Origin: Pseudomonadota bacterium
GTDB taxonomy: Bacteria > Desulfobacterota > Binatia > Binatales > Binataceae
DNA length: 64,000 bases
Reading direction: 5' to 3'
Assembly: GCA_021324885.1 (NCBI GenBank)
Contig: JAJPIF010000004.1
Location: 186,001-250,000 of the forward strand
A model generated the notes under the pieces. That model was not told where the DNA came from and did not search any database. It saw nothing but the letters and a program-made list of their open reading frames with translations. The translations under genes and the position numbers were made by a program. Shown here one piece after another: positions 1 through 7,697 of this stretch (the stretch's first letter is position 1; each line of letters opens with the position of its first letter).

Positions 1-114
1 CCCGAGGTGCGCTTGATCGGCGTGCCAGTGTTCCCACTATATAGCAAACGCGCGGATGTGCTTACGGCAAATCGTGTCGGAACGCCCCCGCCCTTGCCCG
101 AGAATCCGTCTTTG
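1..114. other. window-edge stretch, nothing recognised
   Basis: I see no recognisable coding segment, RNA or repeat in these bases. They lie downstream of the minus-strand EthD-like gene that ends at 115. A plus-strand frame is open across part of the stretch but has no family resemblance and runs antisense into that gene. Confidence 0.3.
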
Positions 115-732
115 TCAGACCTGAACCTCGCCCTCCAAACAATAGATGCGAGGGGCGCGCATTATCGTGGAGTCCAGTGCGATCAGGTCGGGCCATGATT
201 TTCCGCTTAACGCGCCGGGGTGGAAAATCCTCAGTTCCATCCGGTCGCGATCGGGACGCAGCCCGCGCGCTTCACAGGTATGTCCGGCCATGTAGCCGCA
301 CAGTCCTGGCAGATTCCTGATTGAATTTTGATATGAGCGGCGCCGCCCCTCATCCGCTGGAGCACCCATGTTGTACAGCAGTGCAACAACCAGGCAGGAA
401 TCGCCCGACCGGCGGTCATCGAAGGGCCGGATTACTTCCACCTCAGCCGCGTCGACGACCGTATCAACGATGTGTTCGGCGCTGTCCGCCATCAGCTCCG
501 CGCCGATTGGGCAATCCAATGAGGTCAGCCCCTGCTGCGCGTTGTCATAGCCGAAGACCACGGCGCGGTATCGGTCGGGCTTGCTGGCCGCTGCCTGGAC
601 CAGCTTGCCCGTCAGATACATCCGCACGCCCGGAAGCTGGCGCGCCAGTCTGACGTGATTGTCAAAATAATTGGCGTCCTCGGCGTCGAGATCGGCGCTT
701 TTGAAATCGAAGCGCGCAAACATCATGAACAT
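115..732 (-). CDS. EthD-like tandem dimeric alpha/beta-barrel protein
   Basis: A 205-residue protein made of two similar halves. Half one (about 1-95) contains LPGVRMYLTG and half two (about 110-200) contains LPGLCGYMAG, each followed by a beta-strand-rich stretch. This is the pattern of stand-alone EthD / dimeric ferredoxin-like barrels, small proteins often found beside ring- or ether-degradation genes whose exact chemistry is usually unknown. I chose ATG at 732 because GGAGG lies 8 nt upstream (741-745); an in-frame ATG at 792 has no such site. It lies downstream of, and in the same direction as, a decayed oxidoreductase remnant, so it may be the survivor of a larger catabolic cluster. Family call moderately sure; substrate unknown. 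Confidence 0.65.
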   Translation of the reverse strand: MFMMFARFDFKSADLDAEDANYFDNHVRLARQLPGVRMYLTGKLVQAAASKPDRYRAVVFGYDNAQQGLTSLDCPIGAELMADSAEHIVDTVVDAAEVEVIRPFDDRRSGDSCLVVALLYNMGAPADEGRRRSYQNSIRNLPGLCGYMAGHTCEARGLRPDRDRMELRIFHPGALSGKSWPDLIALDSTIMRAPRIYCLEGEVQV

Positions 733-785
733 GATGACGTCCTCCGCCGGGATAATTATAGCGCAGACCCGGGGCGCCATTGAGA

Positions 786-960
786 TTAACACGGCAACGA
801 ATCGATCTTCACCCGTTCGCGCCGCTGCGCCGACGTTTCAATCGCCTCGATCACCATTATATGCGCAAGGCCGTCGCGAAAGTTGGCTGAGGTGACCGGT
901 GCGCTTGTGACACCTTGGAAAAGTCGACGAGCGGCGGTCTTACTTCTTCCGCTATCATGC
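786..960 (-). pseudogene. C-terminal remnant of a Gfo/Idh/MocA-type oxidoreductase
   Basis: Reading the minus strand, one frame gives EEVRPPLVDFSKV...RSPQ and the next frame continues ANFRDGLAHIMVIEAIETSA...RVKI before a TAA at 786-788. Joined across one frameshift near 890, this resembles the end of Gfo/Idh/MocA sugar or inositol dehydrogenases, whose last helix reads roughly FRDGL..VIEAIERSA. No catalytic or NAD-binding part remains: the sequence further upstream is not recognisable and soon meets an oppositely oriented DUF1329 remnant. The match is short and made by eye, so the family is tentative, but the frameshifted coding character looks real. Confidence 0.45.
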
Positions 961-1031
961 ATTTGCCTCTGCTTGACTTTCGTCGCCGGCAAATGGTACC
1001 TGCTTTTTGCGGGATGTACTCGTAGGCGGCA

Positions 1032-1636
1032 GTGGGGACTGCTGGCGCGGCCCGATGCGCGCCGGTTCTGGGCACCGACTTCGTCGAAGACGACAACGGA
1101 TGGATGCCCACGAATTTCAGGATAACCCTGCTGGGCAAGAAGAAATTACTCACTCCAGTAATGGATTATGACAAAGCCTTTAAACTGGATTCCTATATGC
1201 AGCCCCCGCCAGTTTCCCCGGATGGCCCAAAGCCGGCACCGGACACTGGGAGGTGCGCGATTATTGGGTCCTGAACCTGGAATGGCTCAAATCTCACGGC
1301 GCCTACTGCTACTCAAATCGCTTCTTCTACGAAGATGCGGAGTGGCAGCCGTCCGTTCCGCTTGAATCCTACGACCGCAGCGGCAGGTTCTGGAAAGCAG
1401 TGTGGGAAGCTCTTACGCCGATCAATTTCAGAGGTCAGCGCACCATGATCGAAATCGCGAGTATCGGCATGGTCAGCGGCGTCGATTTTGAGAACTCGCA
1501 CATAACCGCGACGGTCGAATCGCCGACCACGGTGGACGCCGACGGCGCCGGGACGATCGCGGGACCGGTTCCCGCGCAATACCGGGATGTAAGTGAAATC
1601 ACCACCCCGGGCAGCCTGGACCGCATCATGCGCTGA
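1032..1636 (+). pseudogene. frameshifted 3' remnant of a DUF1329 gene
   Basis: This segment resembles the C-terminal 190 residues of the intact DUF1329 protein at 58141-59481. Frame 1 reads AARCAPVLGTDFVEDDNGWM (intact: AARCTPLLGTDYIADDGSWL). Around 1205-1215 the frame changes, and frame 2 continues PGWPKAGTGHWEVRDYWVLN (intact: PGWPVAGTNHWELRDYYVID) to a near-identical ending TPGSLDRIMR (intact: TPGSLDRVMQ). The first ~250 residues and signal peptide are missing; an in-frame TAG lies just upstream at 1023. DUF1329 proteins are secreted, LolA/LolB-like fold proteins of unknown role, frequent in hydrocarbon or steroid degraders. Here the gene is clearly dead: truncated 5' and frameshifted. Confidence 0.8.
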
Positions 1637-1734
1637 AAACCGCACGACAAGGCGGCGCCGGACAAGGGGATGGTCCGCCGCCATTTGATTGTGGACCGCA
1701 TTGGGATAATCAGGCTGCCTGGGGGCAATGTAAT

Positions 1735-1839
1735 ATGTTGGATAACCTGCCGATCACGACCAACGATCTGTTAGTGCTGGGCGGCATGATCGTGGTGTTC
1801 GTCATGCTCAGTCTGCTGGTCTTCAGACGGGGCGGCTGA
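1735..1839 (+). CDS. 34-residue single-pass membrane peptide (tentative)
   Basis: ATG at 1735 opens a 34-codon frame: a polar N-terminus (MLDNLPITTNDLL), one hydrophobic helix of about 18 residues (GGMIVVFVMLSLLVF) and a positively charged end (RRGG), the layout of a single-spanning small membrane protein. A GGGGG run lies about 9 nt upstream. It sits in the gap between the DUF1329 remnant and the convergent SDR gene. No family is recognised; chance cannot be excluded for so short a frame. Confidence 0.35.
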   Translation: MLDNLPITTNDLLVLGGMIVVFVMLSLLVFRRGG

Positions 1840-1882
1840 AGGCAGCGGCCCGCCAGGACACTGGTGAATATGCGTTTCCCGT

Positions 1883-2674
1883 TCACCAGAGCTTGCGGCC
1901 CGCGTCCACCACCAGCGTCTGCGACGTCATCAGCGCGCTGTCGTCGGAGGCCAGGAAAACCGCGGCGCCGGTCATGTCCCGCGGTTCCATCGTGCAGCCC
2001 AGCAGCGCCTGCTCGCGCAGCACACCGATGAACTGCTCGGGCAGCGATTTCAGCGTCGCTTCGGACAGCACCACGCCGGGAACCAGTGCATTGACGCGAA
2101 TTTTGTATGGCCCGTAATCGATCGCCATCGCCTGCGTCAGATGGACAACCGCGGCCTTTGACAATCCGTAATAGTAAGCGCGACGGACATTGCTTTCGCT
2201 GATCGTGGTAAACTTCGCGCCGCGCGCCGCTATTCCGGGCCATGCCGCGTTCGAGGCGATATTGATGATCGAGCCGCCGCGGCGTCTGATCATGTAGGGC
2301 ACCACCGCCCAGGTCGCGGTCAGTACGCCGAAGACGTTTACATCCATCACCTTGCGCCCGTAAGAGATGGAAGCGTCGGCGAGGTCGATGTCATAGTAGA
2401 GCGCCGCGTTGTTGATCAGCGCGTCGATCCGGCCGAAGCGGCTGTTCACCTCGCCCGCAATCTGCTCCATCCGGACCTCATCGGTAACGTCGGCTTCGAT
2501 CGCAACGGCCTGGCCGCCCTTCGCTGCAATCTCCTTTGCGACGTCGCGCGCCTGCTCGATCCGCTTGTCGAGCAGCGCCACCGCCGCGCCTTCTTCAGCA
2601 AAGCGCAAGGCGTACTCCCGTCCGATACCTTGAGCGGCGCCCGTAATAACGGCAACTTTATCCTTAAGCCTCAT
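1883..2674 (-). CDS. SDR family NAD(P)-dependent oxidoreductase
   Basis: A 263-residue classical short-chain dehydrogenase. It shows the cofactor motif TGAAQGIG near residue 12, NNAA near 90, and the catalytic YGLSK (YxxxK) near 170, followed by the usual C-terminal substrate loop. An acidic D after strand 2 (LLDKR) suggests NAD preference. ATG at 2674 is preceded by AAAGGT. It is the last gene of the minus-strand operon 9794-1883, only 18 nt after an amidohydrolase, so it probably oxidises or reduces an alcohol/ketone intermediate of the same catabolic route. Substrate unknown. Confidence 0.9.
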   Translation of the reverse strand: MRLKDKVAVITGAAQGIGREYALRFAEEGAAVALLDKRIEQARDVAKEIAAKGGQAVAIEADVTDEVRMEQIAGEVNSRFGRIDALINNAALYYDIDLADASISYGRKVMDVNVFGVLTATWAVVPYMIRRRGGSIINIASNAAWPGIAARGAKFTTISESNVRRAYYYGLSKAAVVHLTQAMAIDYGPYKIRVNALVPGVVLSEATLKSLPEQFIGVLREQALLGCTMEPRDMTGAAVFLASDDSALMTSQTLVVDAGRKLW

Positions 2675-2692
2675 TCGCGATACCTTTCTCTT

Positions 2693-3853
2693 TCAGACGC
2701 CGTATACTCTTGCGGCGTTGCCGCCCATATAGTTTGCTATCACGTCTTCAGGAACGCCGGCCTCCTCAAACCGCGCGATCGCCGCAGCGCTGTCGGACGC
2801 GTCGTGATGCGGATAGCGCGAGCCCCACGCACCGATCGGCTTGTATATTTCATGTGCGGTCAGTGCCGCGCTTTCCCACGGGTTCAGCGTCACCAGGTAA
2901 TTGCGGTCGTAAAACGTCCGCTCGGTGTCCAGGTTGATGTTCTCGTACATGTAAAAGATTGCCCAGTTCGAGGTTTTCTCCAGCATCAGGCTGACCCATC
3001 CGATTCCGCCATGGGTGTAGGCAAGTTTTAGGTTGGGAAAGCGCTCCGGATGGCCGCAGTAGGTGAAAGCCGTGCCCGCGATCGCATTATCCATGGTGTA
3101 GGAAATGGATTCGGCCACGCGATGGCCGATCCTCAGATTGGCGGCAACCCGCTCGACGTAAGAGCCGGTGGAAGTCCATTCGGGATTGGCCACTCCCGGT
3201 GACGCATGGATGGATGCGGTCAGACCGGATTTTTCGATCTCAGCCCAAAGCACGTCGTAATAGGGATGGTTGAGAAAGCGGCCTTCGAAGAATACCGGGC
3301 GGATCGATACGGCTTTGAAGCCAAGTCCAGCCACCCGATGCAGTTCCTGAACGGCGAAGCCGGCGTCCTGAAGCGGGAGGATCGCGGCGGGGAACAGGCG
3401 CCGCGGAGCCTCGCTGCACAAGTCGCGGATCCAGTCGTTGTAGGCACGAGCAAGCGCCAGCGCGAGGTCGGGATTTTCGACGGTGGGGAAGTATTCGCCG
3501 AACAAAGTGGGGAAAATCAGGGCCTTGTCCACTCCCATGCGGTCCATGTCGGCAATCCGCGCGGACGCGGAATTCGCGCCGGGATTGATCGGATAAGGCC
3601 GATTGGGATCGAGCGCGCCGATTTCTTCCGGCGTCATTCCGGGGCGCCAGATGGCGGACCGGTTGATCCGCCCGCTGTGCATCAACGGCGCCTGGCGTCC
3701 GTTCAGGATAACGCCGGCGGAGTACTCATCTTCGTGATAGTAGAACGCGGAGCGTGCCGCGACGCGATAGGCGGGGTCGAGATACTTCTCCCAAATTATA
3801 TCCGGTTCGAATACATGGCTGTCGGCGTCAATTACCTGGAGTTTTTTGTGCAT
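2693..3853 (-). CDS. amidohydrolase-2 family metal-dependent hydrolase or decarboxylase
   Basis: A 386-residue TIM-barrel protein of the Amidohydro_2 (ACMSD-like) group. It starts with DADSHVFEP, the DxH metal motif at strand 1, has SIHASPG mid-barrel, THGGIGW near 280 and SRYPHHDASDS near 345, where the family carries its last metal ligand (usually GSDYPH.DS). The arginine in place of that Asp (SRYPH) is notable and might change metal binding. Members either hydrolyse C-N/C-O bonds or decarboxylate aromatic or beta-keto acids. It sits between another amidohydrolase (54 nt upstream) and an SDR gene (18 nt downstream) in the carboxylase operon. Exact reaction unknown. Confidence 0.85.
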   Translation of the reverse strand: MHKKLQVIDADSHVFEPDIIWEKYLDPAYRVAARSAFYYHEDEYSAGVILNGRQAPLMHSGRINRSAIWRPGMTPEEIGALDPNRPYPINPGANSASARIADMDRMGVDKALIFPTLFGEYFPTVENPDLALALARAYNDWIRDLCSEAPRRLFPAAILPLQDAGFAVQELHRVAGLGFKAVSIRPVFFEGRFLNHPYYDVLWAEIEKSGLTASIHASPGVANPEWTSTGSYVERVAANLRIGHRVAESISYTMDNAIAGTAFTYCGHPERFPNLKLAYTHGGIGWVSLMLEKTSNWAIFYMYENINLDTERTFYDRNYLVTLNPWESAALTAHEIYKPIGAWGSRYPHHDASDSAAAIARFEEAGVPEDVIANYMGGNAARVYGV

Positions 3854-3907
3854 ATACCAACTCCGCTACTGACTGGCGCAAAACCGATTTCGAGCAACTC
3901 GGCCAGC

Positions 3908-5308
3908 TCAGTACCTGTTCTCCTGATTGACTTCTCTCTGCCACCAACTGTTAAATTCCGCATCCTCTTTCGGGAACCACTCCGGCCGCTGGATTGGCGG
4001 CGCCTGTTCGTTCACGAAAGTGCGCGGCTCGATCCCATAGAAGCGGCGCGCGTTGCCTCCCAGCATCCTGGCCTGCGCGCTTTCCGGAACACCGGCGCGC
4101 TCCATGTGCCGGATTGCCTCCCACACGTCTTCGGCGTCGGGATGGTACATGTCGGACGCCCACACGCCGATGTTTTCGAATTTTCTGTACGTTCGGAATA
4201 CCAGATCCTCATCGGACTCGAAGGAGATCATGCATTGCTGGTTGAAAGCTTCGCTGGGCAGCCGCTTTAGCGGCGTCCTGCGCTCATTGGCGTACAGCTT
4301 GACCAGCAAATCGCAATGCTCGAGCAGTTCCGGCAGCCATGCCGCGTTGGATTCGAAAATCGCCATTTTGAGGCGCGGATATCGATCGAGAAACCCCGAC
4401 AACAGCACCTGCGCCAGCCAGGTCATCGCCTCGAAGATGAAGCTGAAGGTCGATCCCACGATCACGCGTCCGGTGCCCACACCCGTTCGCGTCAGGATAT
4501 CACCCGGCGAGATCGGCTTTTCGTTAACTTCCATGCCGACGCCGAGCGGCGGCGTGAAAGTGTGCATCCCGAGCACCATCCCGGTTTCCTCGATCGCCCG
4601 GAACAGCGCGTCAGTGTAGTTGATACCAAATCTGCCATGGCTGGTCGCGCGCTCCTGATCGGGATCGAGGCGGTTCGGATACAGTCCGCCGGCGTCGATT
4701 GGCCGCAGCAGGACGACGCGAAATCCCAGTTTTGCAACGCGATAGATCTCCTCGACCGCCAATCTGGTGTTCTGCAGCGCGAAGATCGCCGCCGGGAAGA
4801 GCCGCTGCGGCTGCGCCTTGCACCAGTCGTAAACCCAATTGTTGTAGGCGCGCGCGAACGCCGCCGCGCCCTGCGGGTTCTCGACGAAATACAGATTGTT
4901 GATGAGCATGGTCGGAATCACCAGCACCTGATCGATTCCCATAAGGTCCAGATCGCGCACACGCACCTGGGCGTCGTAGGCGCCGCGATGGTCCAGGTAG
5001 GCGACCTGCTCGTGGTTGAGCCGCGTGCGCATCAGGCGGCGCTTGACGCGCTTGTTGACGCCGGGACCGCTGACGGTGAGCGCATTGAGATTAATGAACC
5101 TGGGTCCGCTGCTCTCGCTGTTGCCGCTCATCACCATCTGGCGTTCGTTGATGAAGCCGGTGGCGCCGCTGCACCAGTACGCCCGTTTGACCAGCTCGCG
5201 ATCCTTCGGCTCGACGTAGTTTTCCCAGATCTCGACCGGATCATTGATGTGGGCGTCGCAGTCGAAGACCGGGAAATTCTTGCGCATCCGTTGTTTGCCG
5301 TTTTCCAT
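3908..5308 (-). CDS. amidohydrolase-2 family protein, longer form
   Basis: A 466-residue relative of the preceding amidohydrolase gene. It has FDCDAHINDP (DxH metal motif) near residue 15, GMHTFTPP mid-barrel, FESNAAWLPELLEHCD near 330 and ASDMYHPDAEDV near 390, the region of the catalytic Asp. It is about 80 residues longer than its neighbour, mostly in an N-terminal insertion. It starts 16 nt after the HyuB-gamma fusion ends, strongly suggesting co-transcription. A plausible role is processing of the acid made by the carboxylase, but this is inference from position. Confidence 0.82.
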   Translation of the reverse strand: MENGKQRMRKNFPVFDCDAHINDPVEIWENYVEPKDRELVKRAYWCSGATGFINERQMVMSGNSESSGPRFINLNALTVSGPGVNKRVKRRLMRTRLNHEQVAYLDHRGAYDAQVRVRDLDLMGIDQVLVIPTMLINNLYFVENPQGAAAFARAYNNWVYDWCKAQPQRLFPAAIFALQNTRLAVEEIYRVAKLGFRVVLLRPIDAGGLYPNRLDPDQERATSHGRFGINYTDALFRAIEETGMVLGMHTFTPPLGVGMEVNEKPISPGDILTRTGVGTGRVIVGSTFSFIFEAMTWLAQVLLSGFLDRYPRLKMAIFESNAAWLPELLEHCDLLVKLYANERRTPLKRLPSEAFNQQCMISFESDEDLVFRTYRKFENIGVWASDMYHPDAEDVWEAIRHMERAGVPESAQARMLGGNARRFYGIEPRTFVNEQAPPIQRPEWFPKEDAEFNSWWQREVNQENRY

Positions 5309-5324
5309 CGCCGTTCACCCCCGA

Positions 5325-7679
5325 TCAGCGCAGATTGAGGCGTACGTCCCAAAATGGCGGCTCATCGCCTCTGGCCAGTTCGTTTTCGAACAACACACCG
5401 CATCCGGGACAGATGTAGCTGCGGTAAACCATCTCGTCGTCGAGCTCCGCTTTGGCGTCGCCATAGAGAAAGTCGTCCAGTTCGGACAGACTGCCGTTGA
5501 TGCGCGCGGATCCCAGTTTGTAATTGCCGCCGCCTTCGCACAGATAATGCCCGCAATCGGCGCATACGATATAGGCGCGCCCGTCGGTCTCAACCACCTT
5601 CAATTCGCCGCCCATGTTGAACAGCAGTTTCTCGCCGCCGTTGGGCGCCGGGGGCTGGATCGATTGCAGCGGCGGTAGCGCACGCGCCAGCCGTTCACGC
5701 CGGATCTGCTCACGCCGCTGCGCGGTTGCGGCTGTATCCACCTGGCCATCAACGATGACGACCCCATAGATCCCCGACGCCTGCTCCAGGCGCAGTCCGT
5801 CGCCGACATCTTCCAGCACCGCCGCCGGATCGCGCTTGATTGGATCTCCATATCCGCCGGCCGATCCGATATCCATCACCCACACGTCATCGCGTAGCAG
5901 CGGCACACCGACGCTTTTGGGTGGAACTGCGTGCAGTCTCACACTCTCGCGCAGTTTTTCCACCGAAGCGGGGAGCCGCCCTTCGGCCATCGCCTGCGCG
6001 ATTCCGCAATTATGGGCCGACATGAAAAATCCGGCCTGCCCACAGTGGCCGCCCCACAAGCCGTTGGCGCCGGGCAGACTCAGCGGGATGCTGGCGGCTG
6101 ACATGACCTGGTTCTCGGTGCCGCGTCCCACCCATCCGAGCACGATGCCGCGTCCGCCGCGATACTTGCCGTGGCCGAAGCCGAGCGAATATCTCCTGAA
6201 CAGGTACAGGATGGGGCTGGCCTGCTCCCAGACTTCACAATCGCCGGCCTCGCTGCGCGGTATCGTATAGGTGCCGCCCTGGTCGATGCCATCCTTGAAC
6301 GAGAACGCGCCGCCACCGCTGGCGATCTCATCGAGCGATACGGTTGCGTACGGATGGCCCCACTGGTCGATACCGGACATTCCGGTCCATGCGCTGCTGG
6401 CCTTCACCGCCATCTGGTTGACGCGCAGTTCCTCGTCGCAGGCCAGCATTTTGGACAGCACCGTCGCGCTCATCGCGACCGACGACATGATGCCGAGCAG
6501 ATTGGACACCGCGCCGCTGCGGTCGATGCAGTTGATCGTGCCGGGGACCGGCCGGAAGCTGGCGTGCTTGAGGACGCCGCCGGTGCAATAGCGATGGTCC
6601 CACGCCAGCAGCGCGGACATCGAATTGGCGATCGCCGCGCGCCAGGCGCCGAAGCTGCAATTGGCCGAACCGAACTCGGTCTCGGTGCCTTCATTGGAAA
6701 AGACCAACTGATCGGCGGTTTTGGTCATCGTCATGGTCACGCGATGCGCCCGCCGATCGCCGCGGCTCAACGCGCCGAGATAGGTAACGTCGTGCCAGGT
6801 GCCGTCGGGGATTCGCAGCAGACGCCGCGATACCGCCGCCGAGGCGTCGTCTATTATCTTGCGCATCGCAGCTTTCACCGTCGCCGCGCCATAGCGCGCG
6901 ACCAGTTCCCGGGCGCGACTGGACGCCGCGTGGACGCCGGCGATTTGCGATCGCAGGTCGAGCGCGAGCAGGCCGGGAATCCGCGAATGGCGTCGGATCA
7001 TCTGCTCCACGTCGGTGCGCAGGCGGCCGCGTTCAACCAGCTTGATGGGCGGGATCGGCGTCGCCTCGCCGTACACATCCTTCGCCTCGACGCAGAAACT
7101 GCTCGGCTCGGTGCCGCCGATGTCGCGCACGTGAACCGAGTTGAAGACCCAGCAGAACAGCGCGCCGTCGATGAACACCGGGGCGAAAGTCTGGACATCC
7201 ATCTGATGACTGACGCCAATCAGCGGATCGTTTTGAAAAAACACGTCGCCGTCTTCGATGCCGGGATTGTGGCTGCGGTTCTCCAGTGTCCACTGCACGA
7301 CGAGATCGGCGACACCGGCGAAGTACTGGACGTAAGGCGCGAACATCACGGCTTCGCCGGTTTCGGTCTGGATTGAGGTGTTCAGGTCGTTGGCGAAGCT
7401 GGCCACCGGCGAAGCGCCGACCTTGCGGATCGTGTCGGCATGCTCCTCGTTGAGAATCCACAGCGCGTTGCGGATTACTTCAAACGCGATCGGATCGATT
7501 TCAGCCGCGGTCTCAGCGTGCAGCCGTAATTTCGGATTGATATTAAGTTGCGCGCGCGGCACATAGCTCAAATTGAAGCCGTCCCACAGCCGCGGATCGA
7601 GGACCTCGGTACGCGGCGCGGCCGGACGCTCCCCGGCTGGGGGCCGCTGGATTTCACCTGAGAGTCGTTGCTCTTCCAT
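5325..7679 (-). CDS. HyuB/acetone-carboxylase-alpha-like subunit fused to a gamma-like zinc module
   Basis: A 784-residue protein. Residues about 35-640 match the hydantoinase B / acetone carboxylase alpha family, including the NDPLIGVSHQMDV block that corresponds to NDPFAGGTHLPD in the HyuB at 56291. The last ~95 residues form a separate zinc-ribbon-like module with Cys at about 706, 709, 714, 757 and 760 (CADCGHYLC...CPGC), resembling the small gamma subunit of acetone carboxylase (AcxC). The plain HyuB at 56291 lacks this tail. Acetone and acetophenone carboxylases couple ATP cleavage to carboxylation of a ketone; the fusion plus a HyuA partner 18 nt upstream makes a ketone carboxylase likelier than a hydantoinase. 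Substrate unknown. Confidence 0.8.
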   Translation of the reverse strand: MEEQRLSGEIQRPPAGERPAAPRTEVLDPRLWDGFNLSYVPRAQLNINPKLRLHAETAAEIDPIAFEVIRNALWILNEEHADTIRKVGASPVASFANDLNTSIQTETGEAVMFAPYVQYFAGVADLVVQWTLENRSHNPGIEDGDVFFQNDPLIGVSHQMDVQTFAPVFIDGALFCWVFNSVHVRDIGGTEPSSFCVEAKDVYGEATPIPPIKLVERGRLRTDVEQMIRRHSRIPGLLALDLRSQIAGVHAASSRARELVARYGAATVKAAMRKIIDDASAAVSRRLLRIPDGTWHDVTYLGALSRGDRRAHRVTMTMTKTADQLVFSNEGTETEFGSANCSFGAWRAAIANSMSALLAWDHRYCTGGVLKHASFRPVPGTINCIDRSGAVSNLLGIMSSVAMSATVLSKMLACDEELRVNQMAVKASSAWTGMSGIDQWGHPYATVSLDEIASGGGAFSFKDGIDQGGTYTIPRSEAGDCEVWEQASPILYLFRRYSLGFGHGKYRGGRGIVLGWVGRGTENQVMSAASIPLSLPGANGLWGGHCGQAGFFMSAHNCGIAQAMAEGRLPASVEKLRESVRLHAVPPKSVGVPLLRDDVWVMDIGSAGGYGDPIKRDPAAVLEDVGDGLRLEQASGIYGVVIVDGQVDTAATAQRREQIRRERLARALPPLQSIQPPAPNGGEKLLFNMGGELKVVETDGRAYIVCADCGHYLCEGGGNYKLGSARINGSLSELDDFLYGDAKAELDDEMVYRSYICPGCGVLFENELARGDEPPFWDVRLNLR

Positions 7680-7697
7680 TGATGGACCCCGGTTTGT

